DNA of 64,000 nucleotides from UBA7330 sp965243485 (GCA_965243485.1 CBDEVP010000001.1:2604001-2668000); one strand, 5' to 3'. Shown: positions 28,401 to 38,534, counted from the stretch's first letter. Program-made: numbers and translations. Notes: a model not told the origin generated them from the letters alone.

Positions 28401-28838
28401 TCACTGCATCTCCAGAGAAAGGGTCCTCGACTTCTTCGGTGTATCTTCATTCTCATTTTTCAAAAATTCCACGATGGGATTGGCAATGATGATCTTCATG
28501 GCTTCCTCAGTAGTAAAACCCATCTCAATGAGGGAAGCATAGTATTTCCTGTTGATCCTGGCGACCCTCGCCAGAATATCTGATTTTTCCAGGTTATCAA
28601 GCTTTTTTTGGACCATCGCCACATTTTCGGGATCGTCCAGTGATCCGAACTCTTTTTCAATACCGGTGAGTAGTTCACCCAGATTTGAGGAGGCCGGGTC
28701 TTCAGTGGGAGTGGTAGCCTTTTTATCGTATCTCTCAGGAGATGTACCATCCAGAGTGATCACAGTTCTGGCTGTTTGCGCCTCCACCGACCAACCGATG
28801 ACAACCATTAAAGACAAGAACAAAACAGCCGCTTTCAT
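28401..28838 (-). CDS. Secreted helical hypothetical protein
   Basis: 145 residues with a signal peptide (AAVLFLSLMVVIGWSVEAQ). The mature part is charged and mostly helical (LGELLTGIEKEFGSLDDPENVAMVQKK is broken by short turns), ending KKSRTLSLEMQ. No family is recognised. It is a tight convergent neighbour of the patatin gene and is followed by 65 bp to the aspartic-protease gene on the same strand, which may be transcribed before it. Confidence 0.6.
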   Translation of the reverse strand: MKAAVLFLSLMVVIGWSVEAQTARTVITLDGTSPERYDKKATTPTEDPASSNLGELLTGIEKEFGSLDDPENVAMVQKKLDNLEKSDILARVARINRKYYASLIEMGFTTEEAMKIIIANPIVEFLKNENEDTPKKSRTLSLEMQ

Positions 28839-28903
28839 TTTAGATATTTTTAAATTTTTCTACCTGCAAGGTAACTAATATTTGTGCCATTATCAGAAGT
28901 AAA

Positions 28904-30070
28904 CTATTCCAACAGTGACTTAAGTTCAAGTGAAACAGATTTTTGTTGTCCGTTATCCAAAAGTACGAGATTTACCTTTTGGCCCTCCTGCCTTAGCATT
29001 TTCTTGATATCGGGCAAGGCCAGTTCACTGACAGGAGTATTGTTGACGGAGATCAGCTCATCATTCAGTTTGATGCCTGCCCGGGCAGCCGGGCTATTCT
29101 CAAAAACCTGATGAACCAGCATTTTTTGTTTATCAGGAGACAGCTGTAGGTCTATGCCGCTGCAATTTACATCCATCTTCTTGCCATAATTTGAGTTTTT
29201 CTCAAAATACAGTATTTTTCCCGGCACATCGAACGTGATATTGTACATGCTCAGGATCTGATTACCCAGAATTCCTGCCACATTCGGACTTGCCTGAATC
29301 CCATGGTCTGCGGTACTGATCCCAATCGGGATATTGTCCATCTTTTGGGTGCCGAAGGAAATGGATTTCACATGTCCTTCATAATGGAGATTTTCGTCCT
29401 TCGTAATGTCCTTGACCAGGTAAGAATAATGTTTGCCTGTTTTATGGACCACATCAAAGCGCCTGGCATAAGGTGAATTAAAATCCAAAGTAGTACCTGC
29501 TCCGGTGATCACATAGAAATTGGCATTATGAGGTTCGTTGTTATTCAGCACCACAGATCCGCTGATCACAGGTATCGAGGTATCCAGGTCAAAGGAGACC
29601 GCATCTCCCGTTTTTGGACCTTTCCCATGCTCATAGATGTCCATTTCCTTTTGCTCGTAATTGAGATGAATGGTGTGATGATGCAGCAGGTCATAACCGA
29701 CAATGCCATCGATATCCCTTCCAAGGCTAATTTCCAGGTGATCAAGGTCTGTCGCGTATACCTTGATATTTTTTTCCATTGAAAATTGATTGATGTCCAG
29801 CTTGTTGTGCTTGATAAGTTCCAGTACTGTTGACGTCTGATTCATCTGTATCTTTTTTCCGGACAGGTTAAGTTCTCTGGCGATATCATTATCAATAACT
29901 GTAAATCCCGAGCCGGAATCAAAAATGAAATCAAGTGGTCTGGAATCATCCACGCTCACTTTGATCATGATGTGATCTCCAAAGAGTTCAAAAGGGATGG
30001 TTGTAATGGGTGTTTGAGCGTGGGAGTCCAACACAAAAGCAAGTAACAGGGTTGCTAAAAAACTTTTCAT
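28904..30070 (-). CDS. Retropepsin-like aspartic protease with PDZ domain
   Basis: 388 residues with a signal peptide ending DSHAQ. The catalytic-type motif FDSGSG (Asp51) and the hydrophobic FTVID after it match the single-domain retroviral-type aspartyl proteases common in Bacteroidota. A second similar half (about 150-270) contains LDFNSPYA in place of a DSG motif, so it is not a second active centre. A PDZ domain closes the protein (about 290-388), with GIDLQLSPD, NSPAARAGIKLNDELISVN and the final strand. It is likely periplasmic, processing or sensing peptides. Its partner is unknown. Confidence 0.8.
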   Translation of the reverse strand: MKSFLATLLLAFVLDSHAQTPITTIPFELFGDHIMIKVSVDDSRPLDFIFDSGSGFTVIDNDIARELNLSGKKIQMNQTSTVLELIKHNKLDINQFSMEKNIKVYATDLDHLEISLGRDIDGIVGYDLLHHHTIHLNYEQKEMDIYEHGKGPKTGDAVSFDLDTSIPVISGSVVLNNNEPHNANFYVITGAGTTLDFNSPYARRFDVVHKTGKHYSYLVKDITKDENLHYEGHVKSISFGTQKMDNIPIGISTADHGIQASPNVAGILGNQILSMYNITFDVPGKILYFEKNSNYGKKMDVNCSGIDLQLSPDKQKMLVHQVFENSPAARAGIKLNDELISVNNTPVSELALPDIKKMLRQEGQKVNLVLLDNGQQKSVSLELKSLLE

Positions 30071-30281
30071 CAGGTTAATTTGGTTGGTTATCGAAACATT
30101 TAATTTAGATATTACTCATCAAAATCGGAAGTATTCTTAAATGAATCAATACCCGGGTTATTTTTGGTTTACTGTAACAAAGCTGTTGAAAAACTGATCA
30201 GTATACTGCGTAGACCAATAATGATGCCAGCCTGTTTCGAAGGCCATTGCTTAAATTTACGGGAATTTCCCATATAGCAGG

Positions 30282-33200
30282 ATGACTAAGGATCCCGAAC
30301 CATATCAACCCAAAAATCACATTCGCATTGTAACCGCTGCCTCCCTGTTTGATGGACATGATGTAGCTATCAACATCATGCGTAGGATCCTGCAGGCCTC
30401 CGGATGTGAAGTGATCCACCTCGGACATAACCGCTCAGTGCAGGAGATCGTAGACTGTGCCATTCAGGAAGATGCCCACGCCATAGCGATCACCAGCTAT
30501 CAGGGCGGTCACATCGAGTTTTTTAAATACATGCATGACCTTCTCCGGGAACGGGGCGCAGATCAGATAAAGATCTATGGCGGCGGCGGTGGTACGATAC
30601 TTCCGGAAGAGATCCGCGAACTGCATGATTATGGTATAACAAGGATCTATTCTCCCGATGATGGACGAAAAATGGGCCTACAGGGTATGATCAATGACCT
30701 GATGAAAGGCATTGATTTCCCCAAAGGAGGAGAGCTTAATGGCTTTGATCCTTCCTTTAGCAAAGAGGACAAGCAAACCATTGCTCATCTGATCTCTTCG
30801 GTTGAGAACTATCCGGAGCAGAATCAGTCCTTCAGCCATCAAGTTAAAGGGTTGGGAAAATCTCCGGTATTAGGGATTACCGGTACTGGCGGTGCAGGAA
30901 AGTCTTCCCTGGTCGATGAGCTGGTCAGGCGTTTTCTTGAGGATCTAGATGATAAGACCATAGCGGTCATTTCAGTAGATCCATCGAAGCGTAGATCAGG
31001 TGGGGCATTACTGGGAGATCGTATCCGGATGAACAGCATCTTCAATGACCGCGTATATATGCGATCGCTCGCTACCCGGCAATCCAACCTGGCCTTGTCC
31101 AGGCACGTGCAGGAGGCGGTAGATATCGTAAGGGCAGCAGGCTATGACCTGATCATCCTGGAGACTTCAGGGATCGGGCAATCAGATACCGAGATCGCAG
31201 ATCATTCAGATGTATCGCTTTATGTCATGACTCCGGAATATGGAGCTGCGAGTCAGCTGGAGAAGATCGATATGCTGGATTTTGCCGATATCATTGCCCT
31301 CAACAAGTTTGATAAACGCGGAGCCCAGGATGCGCTGAGGGACATTAAGAAGCAATACAGAAGAAATCATAATTTGTGGGATTCACCTGAGGAGCAGCTC
31401 CCTGTTTATGGTACCATTGCCTCCCAGTTCAATGACCCCGGGATGGATCGCCTTTACCGGAAGATCATAGAGGTGATTGCTCAAAAGACCGGAGTGGAAC
31501 TGGTTTCGGGAAAGAAGGGAGATAATAAGGCTTCAGAAAAGATATTCATTATTCCACCGGGTCGGACAAGGTATCTTTCGGAGATTACTGAAGCGATCCG
31601 GAAGTATAATGAGGATGCCACGCAACAAAGGCAACTTGCTCAGCGCCTGCAGCATGTGGTGGAGACTGAAAAGCTGCTGGGCAGTGAAGCAAAAAGCATT
31701 GAGCAGTTGGCTTCATTGAAGAAGGGTCTGGAAGAAAAGATCACCGCTGACAATCTTAAGCTGATCTATTCATGGGAGGAACTGAAAAAGAAATATGCCG
31801 GAGGTGAATATACCTACCAGGTGAGGGGTAAAGATTTTAAGGTGAAAACGGCTTCCACATCGCTTTCTGGCACCCGGGTCCGGCGGATAGCCTTGCCAAA
31901 GTACGAGGGTTGGGGAGATATCCTCAGGTGGCAGCTCCAGGAGAATGTGCCCGGTTCTTTTCCGTTTACTGCTGGTGTATTCCCATTTAAAAGGGAGTCC
32001 GAAGACCCCACCAGGATGTTTGCCGGTGAGGGTGGACCTGAGAGAACCAACAAACGCTTTCACTATTTGTCAGAAGGACTGCCTGCTGTCAGGTTGTCTA
32101 CCGCCTTTGATTCGGTCACGCTTTATGGTGAAGATCCGGATTACAGGCCTGATATCTATGGCAAGATCGGTAACTCCGGAGTGAGTATCTGCTGTCTGGA
32201 TGATGCCAAGAAGCTATACTCGGGATTTAACCTTTGCGACCCTGCTACCTCAGTATCCATGACCATCAATGGGCCGGCCGCTACGATCGCTGCTTTTTTC
32301 ATGAATGCGGCCATTGACCAGCAGTGTGAGATCTATATCAGAGAAAATGGATTGACGGATGAAGTTGAAAAGAAGATTGCCGGGATCTACCAGGGCAGGC
32401 AACGACCGGAATACCACGGTGAGCAGCCACAAAGCCATGATGGGCTTGGCCTGCTTCTATTGGGTGTCACCGGAGATCAGGTGCTCCCTGCTAATATTTA
32501 CAATGAAATAAAAGCCAAAACACTGGCTGTGGTCAGGGGTACGGTACAAGCGGACATCCTGAAAGAGGATCAGGCCCAGAATACCTGCATTTTCAGTACG
32601 GAATTTTCGCTGAAACTGATGGGGGACGTACAGCAGTATTTTATTGATCATCAGGTCAGGAATTTCTATTCGGTTTCAATATCAGGCTATCACATCGCCG
32701 AAGCAGGCGCTAATCCCATCACGCAGCTGGCATTCACATTATCCAATGGGTTTACCTATGTAGAATATTATTTATCCAGGGGGATGCATATCGATGATTT
32801 TGCCCCCAACCTTTCCTTTTTCTTTTCAAATGGCGTAGATGCCGAGTATGCGGTGATCGGCAGGGTAGCCCGTCGGATCTGGGCCAAAGCCATCAAACTG
32901 AAGTATGGCGGGAATGAACGCTCACAGAAGCTGAAGTATCATATCCAGACCTCAGGCCGGTCACTCCATGCTCAGGAGATCGATTTTAATGATATTCGTA
33001 CCACGCTCCAGGCTTTGTATGCGATCTACGACAATTGCAATTCCCTGCATACCAATGCTTATGATGAGGCCATCACAACACCCACCGAGGCTTCAGTGAG
33101 AAGAGCTATGGCCATCCAGATGATCATCAATAAAGAGCTGGGACTGGCAAAGAATGAAAATCCGATGCAGGGTTCATTTATCATTGAAGAGCTTACTGAC

Positions 33201-33635
33201 CTGGTCGAGGAAGCAGTGATGATGGAATTCGACAGGATATCTGAGCGGGGAGGAGTACTTGGAGCCATGGAATCCATGTATCAACGGGGAAAAATCCAGG
33301 ATGAGAGTATGCTTTACGAACACATGAAGCATTCGGGTGAATTGCCGATCGTCGGTGTGAATACTTTCCTTTCGTCCAAAGGTTCGATGACCATCACTCC
33401 CGGAGAGGTGATCAGGGCGACTCCTGAAGAAAAGAAGCAACAGATTGAAAATCTTCACCGTTTGAAGGAACAGTTTTCAGATCAGACCATAACAGCGTTG
33501 CAGAATTTGAAAACGGTGGCTTTAGAAAACGGGAACCTCTTCGAAGCCCTGATGGAAGTGTCGAAGAATTGTTCGCTTGGTGAGATCACTCATGCCATGT
33601 TTGAAGTAGGTGGACAATACCGAAGAAATGTTTAA
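30282..33635 (+). CDS. icmF: Fused isobutyryl-CoA mutase (IcmF)
   Basis: 1117 residues, the usual IcmF length. The order is an adenosylcobalamin-binding domain (15-145, Asp24-Gly-His26-Asp27 ligand motif), a MeaI-like G-protein chaperone with P-loop GTGGAGKS (201-208), a linker, and the large mutase domain from about 525. The substrate-pocket stretch FPFTAGVFPFKRESEDPTRM is of the IcmF type rather than methylmalonyl-CoA mutase, which has a tyrosine and arginine-based pocket. It interconverts isobutyryl-CoA and n-butyryl-CoA, or related acyl-CoAs, with B12. The DUF1080 gene follows 31 bp downstream but is unlikely to be related in function. Confidence 0.92.
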   Translation: MTKDPEPYQPKNHIRIVTAASLFDGHDVAINIMRRILQASGCEVIHLGHNRSVQEIVDCAIQEDAHAIAITSYQGGHIEFFKYMHDLLRERGADQIKIYGGGGGTILPEEIRELHDYGITRIYSPDDGRKMGLQGMINDLMKGIDFPKGGELNGFDPSFSKEDKQTIAHLISSVENYPEQNQSFSHQVKGLGKSPVLGITGTGGAGKSSLVDELVRRFLEDLDDKTIAVISVDPSKRRSGGALLGDRIRMNSIFNDRVYMRSLATRQSNLALSRHVQEAVDIVRAAGYDLIILETSGIGQSDTEIADHSDVSLYVMTPEYGAASQLEKIDMLDFADIIALNKFDKRGAQDALRDIKKQYRRNHNLWDSPEEQLPVYGTIASQFNDPGMDRLYRKIIEVIAQKTGVELVSGKKGDNKASEKIFIIPPGRTRYLSEITEAIRKYNEDATQQRQLAQRLQHVVETEKLLGSEAKSIEQLASLKKGLEEKITADNLKLIYSWEELKKKYAGGEYTYQVRGKDFKVKTASTSLSGTRVRRIALPKYEGWGDILRWQLQENVPGSFPFTAGVFPFKRESEDPTRMFAGEGGPERTNKRFHYLSEGLPAVRLSTAFDSVTLYGEDPDYRPDIYGKIGNSGVSICCLDDAKKLYSGFNLCDPATSVSMTINGPAATIAAFFMNAAIDQQCEIYIRENGLTDEVEKKIAGIYQGRQRPEYHGEQPQSHDGLGLLLLGVTGDQVLPANIYNEIKAKTLAVVRGTVQADILKEDQAQNTCIFSTEFSLKLMGDVQQYFIDHQVRNFYSVSISGYHIAEAGANPITQLAFTLSNGFTYVEYYLSRGMHIDDFAPNLSFFFSNGVDAEYAVIGRVARRIWAKAIKLKYGGNERSQKLKYHIQTSGRSLHAQEIDFNDIRTTLQALYAIYDNCNSLHTNAYDEAITTPTEASVRRAMAIQMIINKELGLAKNENPMQGSFIIEELTDLVEEAVMMEFDRISERGGVLGAMESMYQRGKIQDESMLYEHMKHSGELPIVGVNTFLSSKGSMTITPGEVIRATPEEKKQQIENLHRLKEQFSDQTITALQNLKTVALENGNLFEALMEVSKNCSLGEITHAMFEVGGQYRRNV

Positions 33636-33666
33636 TTTGCCAGACCTAAGATCTTAAACTCAAATC

Positions 33667-34410
33667 ATGATGAAATATTACCTTTTATTGTGTTCAGTCC
33701 TTTTCAGTCTTGCGGCATCTGCTCAGGAGGAGGAAAAGGAAATGTTCCCTTATGTCACTGAAGTATACCTGGATGTACCCGTGGTCACTCCGGGCGAGAT
33801 GAATGCACCCCCTTCGGATGCTATCGTCCTTTTTGATGGAAAAAGCCTGAATGAATGGAAAAAAGCCGGTAAAGACTCATTACCAGCCTGGAATATCGAA
33901 AACGGTGAACTTGTGGTTGCGCCGAAAAAAGGTGGGATCGAAACAAAAAGGAGCTTTGGTGACGTTCAGTTGCACATTGAGTGGCTTTCACCGGTCATGA
34001 GAGGTGAGACCGGGCAGGGCTATGGTAACAGTGGCATATTCCTCATGGGAAAATATGAGCTTCAGGTACTGAATTCCTATGGGAATGAGACCTACTCCAA
34101 CGGCCAGGCAGGTTCCATATACAAGCAGCATGCTCCACTGGTAAATGCCAGCAAGCCTCCGGGCACCTGGCAGGCATATGACATTATTTTTACAGCGCCA
34201 AAGTTTAGTGAAAAAGGCACATTGATCACACCCGCCAGGATCACCGTATTTCACAATGGCGTGCTCATTCAGAATAATGTAAGCATTCAGGGAGGTACCG
34301 CCTTCAAGGGATTACCTAAATATTCAAAGCATCCTGATAAACTACCGTTGACCTTACAGGATCATACGGATCCGGTACGATTCCGGAATATCTGGATCAG
34401 GGAGCTGTAA
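33667..34410 (+). CDS. DUF1080 (3-keto-disaccharide hydrolase-like) protein
   Basis: 247 residues with a signal peptide ending LAASAQ. It carries the DUF1080 concanavalin-like fold: the characteristic IVLFDGKSLNEWKK opening, WNIENGELVV, the TKRSFGDVQLHIEW strand, GNSGIFLMGKYELQVLNSYG and a C-terminal FRNIWIREL. Characterised relatives act on 3-keto-glycosides or bind sugars in marine Bacteroidota and Planctomycetes. It is probably exported to the periplasm. Its stop is 10 bp from the convergent DAHP synthase gene. Confidence 0.85.
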   Translation: MMKYYLLLCSVLFSLAASAQEEEKEMFPYVTEVYLDVPVVTPGEMNAPPSDAIVLFDGKSLNEWKKAGKDSLPAWNIENGELVVAPKKGGIETKRSFGDVQLHIEWLSPVMRGETGQGYGNSGIFLMGKYELQVLNSYGNETYSNGQAGSIYKQHAPLVNASKPPGTWQAYDIIFTAPKFSEKGTLITPARITVFHNGVLIQNNVSIQGGTAFKGLPKYSKHPDKLPLTLQDHTDPVRFRNIWIREL

Positions 34411-34420
34411 ATATTGAATA

Positions 34421-35476
34421 TCAGACCGTCTGGGGTACTCTGTTGTAGTGTTTTCGGATATCCCAGATCAGGTCGATATCCTTTATCAGTTTTTCCAGAA
34501 CTTTAGGTGTGATGGATTGTTTAGGGTCGTCACCAATACCTTTTGCTGGTTGGCAATGGGTTTCGATGATCACTCCATCCGCACCGTAGGCCATAGCAGC
34601 CATAGCAGCAGAGGGCACATATTTGGCCCGACCTACTGAATGCGAAGGATCAACCACTACAGGAGCCCAGGTCTTTTCTTTGAGCAGGGGCGTGATGGAC
34701 TCATCCGGATGATTCCTATAAGTATCCATGGTCGGAGCGGTTCCTCGCGGGCAAAGCATCACATCAGGATTGCCACCGGCAGCAATGTATTCCGCAGCGG
34801 CAATGAATTCATTGACCGGTCCCATTCCCATACTTCTTTTCAGCAATACGGCGATGGGTTTGTTTGATGTGAGCTCTCCGATCTTCTTTAATAAGGAATA
34901 GTTCAGGGCATTGCGAGCTCCTACCTGCAGGATGTCCACACCGGCTTCCACGGCAATCCGCAGCTGATGTTCGTCCATTACCTCGGTATCCACTGGCATT
35001 CCTGTTTGTTCTTTGGCTTCGATCAATATCTTCATGGAGCTATCATCACCCTGAAAAGAATATGGCATGGTACGAGGCTTCCACACTCCACCCCGAATGG
35101 CAGATGCCCCGGCTTCTTTTACCGCGTGTGCGGTCTCAAGAAACAACTGGGGATTTTTAGGGTCGATGGTACAATGGCCAGCAATGATGAACGGCTCTTC
35201 ACCCAGCATCTTTCCTCCGATCACTATCCGATGATGAGCCAGCTCCGAATGAATATCCATCAGCTTGAAGGGCGAATCCACCGCATCAAACCTGTCGATA
35301 TAATCCAGACCGAGGATCCGGTTGACCATAATGGTTTCTCTTTCCTCACCCAGTACAGCATAAATGGTACGGTGGTGGCCTTCGATTGGCTGAATACGAC
35401 AATTGTACTCTTCCACGATGGAAATGATCTCTTTTAGCTGCTCTTCACTAAGCTTCGGCTCCTTCGGAATGATCAT
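34421..35476 (-). CDS. DAHP synthase (type I beta-like), divergent active-site motifs
   Basis: 351 residues. DAHP synthase joins phosphoenolpyruvate and erythrose 4-phosphate as the first step of the shikimate pathway. An N-terminal ferredoxin-like regulatory region (1-65) precedes the TIM barrel. Recognisable pieces are AGHCTID (usual AGPCSVE, Cys102 kept), RGGVWKPRTMPYSFQG (Lys133, Arg135), DILQVGARNALNYSLLKKIG, LLKRSMG, DPSHSVGRAKYV and VIIETHCQP. Metal-site residues Cys, His, Glu and Asp appear to remain. Several usually invariant neighbours differ: CERG is CPRG, and GPC is GHC. It may be the housekeeping enzyme of this lineage or a specialised paralog. Confidence 0.75.
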   Translation of the reverse strand: MIIPKEPKLSEEQLKEIISIVEEYNCRIQPIEGHHRTIYAVLGEERETIMVNRILGLDYIDRFDAVDSPFKLMDIHSELAHHRIVIGGKMLGEEPFIIAGHCTIDPKNPQLFLETAHAVKEAGASAIRGGVWKPRTMPYSFQGDDSSMKILIEAKEQTGMPVDTEVMDEHQLRIAVEAGVDILQVGARNALNYSLLKKIGELTSNKPIAVLLKRSMGMGPVNEFIAAAEYIAAGGNPDVMLCPRGTAPTMDTYRNHPDESITPLLKEKTWAPVVVDPSHSVGRAKYVPSAAMAAMAYGADGVIIETHCQPAKGIGDDPKQSITPKVLEKLIKDIDLIWDIRKHYNRVPQTV

Positions 35477-35619
35477 GATCTTGTCAAATTGTTAAAATGA
35501 GGCACAAATGTAGGCGTAGAATACATAGAACCAAAAAAGTTGTCGTAAAATTGAACCATCATCAGAAGAGGATGTGTTTTTGTTTCGATGTTTTTGAGAC
35601 CAACCAATAAATTTTCTAC

Positions 35620-36039
35620 ATGGCTACTTTAAAGATTAATCTGGCATACAAAGAAGACAAAGCCTACACGGCTATAAATGAATCCGGCAATGAAGTATCT
35701 ATCGATATGCTGGCCAGGGAGGAAAAAAAGGCCATGTCACCGATGGAACTCCTGCTCTCCGGACTGGTATCCTGCGCTGCAGTAGATATCGTATTGATGG
35801 TCAAAAAGAGAAGGAAGACCCTCATTGATTTAAAAGGAGAAATTGTGGGTAAGCGAAGAGACGAACAGCCAAAAAAATTCACGGATATCCATATTCACTA
35901 TGATATCATCTCTCCCGACCTTACAGACCAGGAAGCCGAACGAATTGTGAGTCTTGCCACAACAAAGTATTGTTCGGTAGCTGCCACCATCAACGAAAGT
36001 ACTCCCATCACTCATGATTTCAATGTTATAAAGCCCTGA
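35620..36039 (+). CDS. OsmC family protein
   Basis: 139 residues with the OsmC/Ohr two-layer fold. Both reactive cysteines are visible: Cys52 in GLVSCAAVDI and Cys118 in TTKYCSVAATI. The PMELLLSGLVSC stretch is the family hallmark. OsmC proteins reduce organic hydroperoxides or are of unknown thiol chemistry. It is cytoplasmic, with its own upstream region (143 bp, divergent from the DAHP gene). The 99 bp to the CBS protein gene downstream leave room for a separate promoter. Confidence 0.85.
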   Translation: MATLKINLAYKEDKAYTAINESGNEVSIDMLAREEKKAMSPMELLLSGLVSCAAVDIVLMVKKRRKTLIDLKGEIVGKRRDEQPKKFTDIHIHYDIISPDLTDQEAERIVSLATTKYCSVAATINESTPITHDFNVIKP

Positions 36040-36138
36040 CATACAGATAATTGTACTTTATACACTAAAAAATAAATTTGGATTTTATCCAATTTATTTC
36101 TACCTTTTAAGTTACTCAAAACCCAAAAACGAGAAACT

Positions 36139-36603
36139 ATGGTTATAAGCTATCAAGGACCTCATGTGATCAAACAAAAGTCTACTGAGCATCATTCGAT
36201 GATTGTGGCGGATTACATGGCCACCAGATTAATCACATTTCATCCCGATCAGTCCATGTTTGACGCTGTTGATTTGCTGATCAAGCACAGGATTTCCGGA
36301 GGTCCTGTAGTGAATGATGATAATGAGCTGGTAGGAGTACTCTCCGAAGGGGACTGTCTCAAAGAAGTAGTCAAAGGAAAATACAATAACATGTTGATCC
36401 TTTCCGGGCAGGTCAGCGATCATATGGCCACCAATGTGATCAGTATTGCTCCCGAGACCAATATTTTTGAAGCGGCCAACATGTTCCTTACCCGCAGGTT
36501 AAGAAGATTCCCTGTGGTAAGAGGAGGGAAGCTGATCGGTCAGATCAGCCAGAAAGATATCATGAAGGCTGTACTGAAAATGAACAGTTCTAACTGGAGA
36601 TAA
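36139..36603 (+). CDS. Tandem CBS domain protein
   Basis: 154 residues composed almost wholly of two CBS motifs: VADYMATRLITFHPDQSMFDAV with GGPVVNDDNELVGVLSEGD, and VSDHMATNVISIAPETNIFEAA with RRFPVVRGGKLIGQISQKDIM. Such stand-alone pairs bind adenine nucleotides and regulate a partner protein. It is convergent with the antiporter gene (3 bp between stops). That makes the antiporter a neighbour but not an operon partner. Confidence 0.88.
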   Translation: MVISYQGPHVIKQKSTEHHSMIVADYMATRLITFHPDQSMFDAVDLLIKHRISGGPVVNDDNELVGVLSEGDCLKEVVKGKYNNMLILSGQVSDHMATNVISIAPETNIFEAANMFLTRRLRRFPVVRGGKLIGQISQKDIMKAVLKMNSSNWR

Positions 36604-36606
36604 TAT

Positions 36607-38457
36607 CTATTCCAGTAAAGACCTGAATTCTTCCAGAGCGGTGGTATTACCAATTACCGTAATAATATCTCCCAGCAGGAGGTGCGTATCCCCGTGAGGG
36701 ATAAATATTTCCTTGTTTCTACGAAGCATGATGATTGATCCTGACGGGTGGAATGGGAGGTCTCGTACACGCTTATTTTGGTTTTCATTGTTGCGCATGA
36801 TGATCTCTTCAATCCTGTACATGCCAAAGTTTTCGCTGAACGCCTGATAAGAGTCAGGTCTCAGAATCAGGTTTTCAACATGAGTGGCCAGTGTGTCATC
36901 CATATTGATAAGCTGTGTATCATTGGAAGAATCGTGCTTATATCTTTTTTTCTCATCAACAAGCGTGACGAGCTTATTGTGTCCCAGTTTCCTGGCAATG
37001 CTGGTCAGCTTATTGTTACGCGAAGTTGACCCAGACAGGATAATCAGTTGGTCGCTCATCTTCAGGTGTATGAACTCATTAAACTTGCTGAGGTCTGAAA
37101 CCCTGCGAACATCCACTCCTTTGGTTTCTAATAGATCGTAGGCCTCATCGCTATCTACCAGGGTCAGACAGTTTACACCATGTAGCTTGATCCGTTCTGC
37201 AAGCAGGAAGCTCGCTTTCCCACCACCTAATATGTAGAGGTTATAATTCTCGCCTTCACCGGTGTTGAGCTGTTTGTACAGTAGTGGCGCTGCAAAACTG
37301 ATGATAATACAGGCCGTTACAATACCAGCATTTGCTGCGGGGGAAATCACCTCCAGGGAAAGGCCAATCTGCGCGGCAGCAATGGTAAGCCCAAACCGGC
37401 TGGAAAGAAGGATACCAGCTGAAATTGCTCTTCTGACTCCGAAGACCCTGGTCATGATGAGTGCCGGCAGTGTTTGAGCGATGAAAAAACCTGCAACAAG
37501 CAACATGATGAAGGGTATTGATTCGCCAAAATTTCTCAGAGAAGAGATGTCGAGTTTGACTCCCACCATGATAAAGAAAATTGGAATAAAAAATCCATAA
37601 CTGATGCTATCCAGCTTAAATGTTAGTGCTGATCTCTCTTTATTCAGAAACACAGACAGCAGGATGCCGGCAACAAAAGCACCGAGTACCAGCTCTGTTT
37701 CAAGCCAATGGGCGATCATTGTAAATAGAAGGAGCAACGCGACAGTACCTCTTAATCTTATTTGGGAAGCAGCGTGTTCCAGTGTGTACATCAATTTTTG
37801 AAAAGTCCTGACCCGAACCACCACCTTACCCAGCTGGTAGGCGACAAAAAAGAAGAGAAAAATGATCAGGAATAAAAATGTCTCTACCTCAAAGCCATTC
37901 TTTACAATCCCGGAATATATGGAGATGAGTGTAATACTCATGATCATGGCGATGGCACCTTCCATCAGGATGACCTGACCATACTTTCTGCTCAATTCGT
38001 TATCACTTTTAAGAATTGGCACTACAATACTCAATGCTTCAGTAGGCAGGAGCAGAACCAGAAAAGTTACGTTGATTGGAATGAAAAAATTAAAGATGTG
38101 GGCAAAGGGGATTGATAAAGCCAGCGTTCCTGTGTAGATAAAAACAGCGAGCAGAAATGTATTGCTTACAAAATCTATCTTTCTTAGTTTTCGTGGGAGG
38201 GATTGTGCAATCCTGTTTACGTCAATTTCAAGTCCTGATAAAAACATCAGGAAAATGAACCCCGTGTAGTACAAGAATTCAATGTAGGGCCCTTCTCCGA
38301 TCAGGTCCAGGACATAAGGGCCTACCATCACACCCATAATAATTTCAACAATCACTGAAGGGATTTTGGAGATCTCCAGCCAGGAGAGGATCATAGGAAC
38401 AATCCAGGCGATGGTGAAAATGATCAGTAAGGGCCAGTAATTGATGGCATCTTCCAT
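36607..38457 (-). CDS. CPA2-type cation:proton antiporter with TrkA-like domain
   Basis: 616 residues. About 12-13 transmembrane helices (to residue 395) form a Na+/H+ exchanger fold of the KefB/CPA2 type (GLEIDVNRIAQSLPRKLRKIDF, FIMVGVKLD, SRFGLTIAAAQIGLSLEVISP). The C-terminal cytoplasmic part has a TrkA-N-like fold (about 405-530; YNLYILGGGKASFLLAERI) and a TrkA-C-like region (about 545-616; HPSGSIIMLRRNKEIFIPHGDTHLLLGDIITVIG). It should exchange K+ or Na+ for protons, gated by a nucleotide or similar ligand. The upstream gap of 77 bp to the TrmH gene stop suggests separate or read-through transcription. Confidence 0.88.
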   Translation of the reverse strand: MEDAINYWPLLIIFTIAWIVPMILSWLEISKIPSVIVEIIMGVMVGPYVLDLIGEGPYIEFLYYTGFIFLMFLSGLEIDVNRIAQSLPRKLRKIDFVSNTFLLAVFIYTGTLALSIPFAHIFNFFIPINVTFLVLLLPTEALSIVVPILKSDNELSRKYGQVILMEGAIAMIMSITLISIYSGIVKNGFEVETFLFLIIFLFFFVAYQLGKVVVRVRTFQKLMYTLEHAASQIRLRGTVALLLLFTMIAHWLETELVLGAFVAGILLSVFLNKERSALTFKLDSISYGFFIPIFFIMVGVKLDISSLRNFGESIPFIMLLVAGFFIAQTLPALIMTRVFGVRRAISAGILLSSRFGLTIAAAQIGLSLEVISPAANAGIVTACIIISFAAPLLYKQLNTGEGENYNLYILGGGKASFLLAERIKLHGVNCLTLVDSDEAYDLLETKGVDVRRVSDLSKFNEFIHLKMSDQLIILSGSTSRNNKLTSIARKLGHNKLVTLVDEKKRYKHDSSNDTQLINMDDTLATHVENLILRPDSYQAFSENFGMYRIEEIIMRNNENQNKRVRDLPFHPSGSIIMLRRNKEIFIPHGDTHLLLGDIITVIGNTTALEEFRSLLE

Positions 38458-38534
38458 GATAACGATTTCAATTAGGTTATGAAACTGGCCAGGTCCTCAT
38501 GACCGGGCATAAATCTAATTCCTGGTGATCACGT

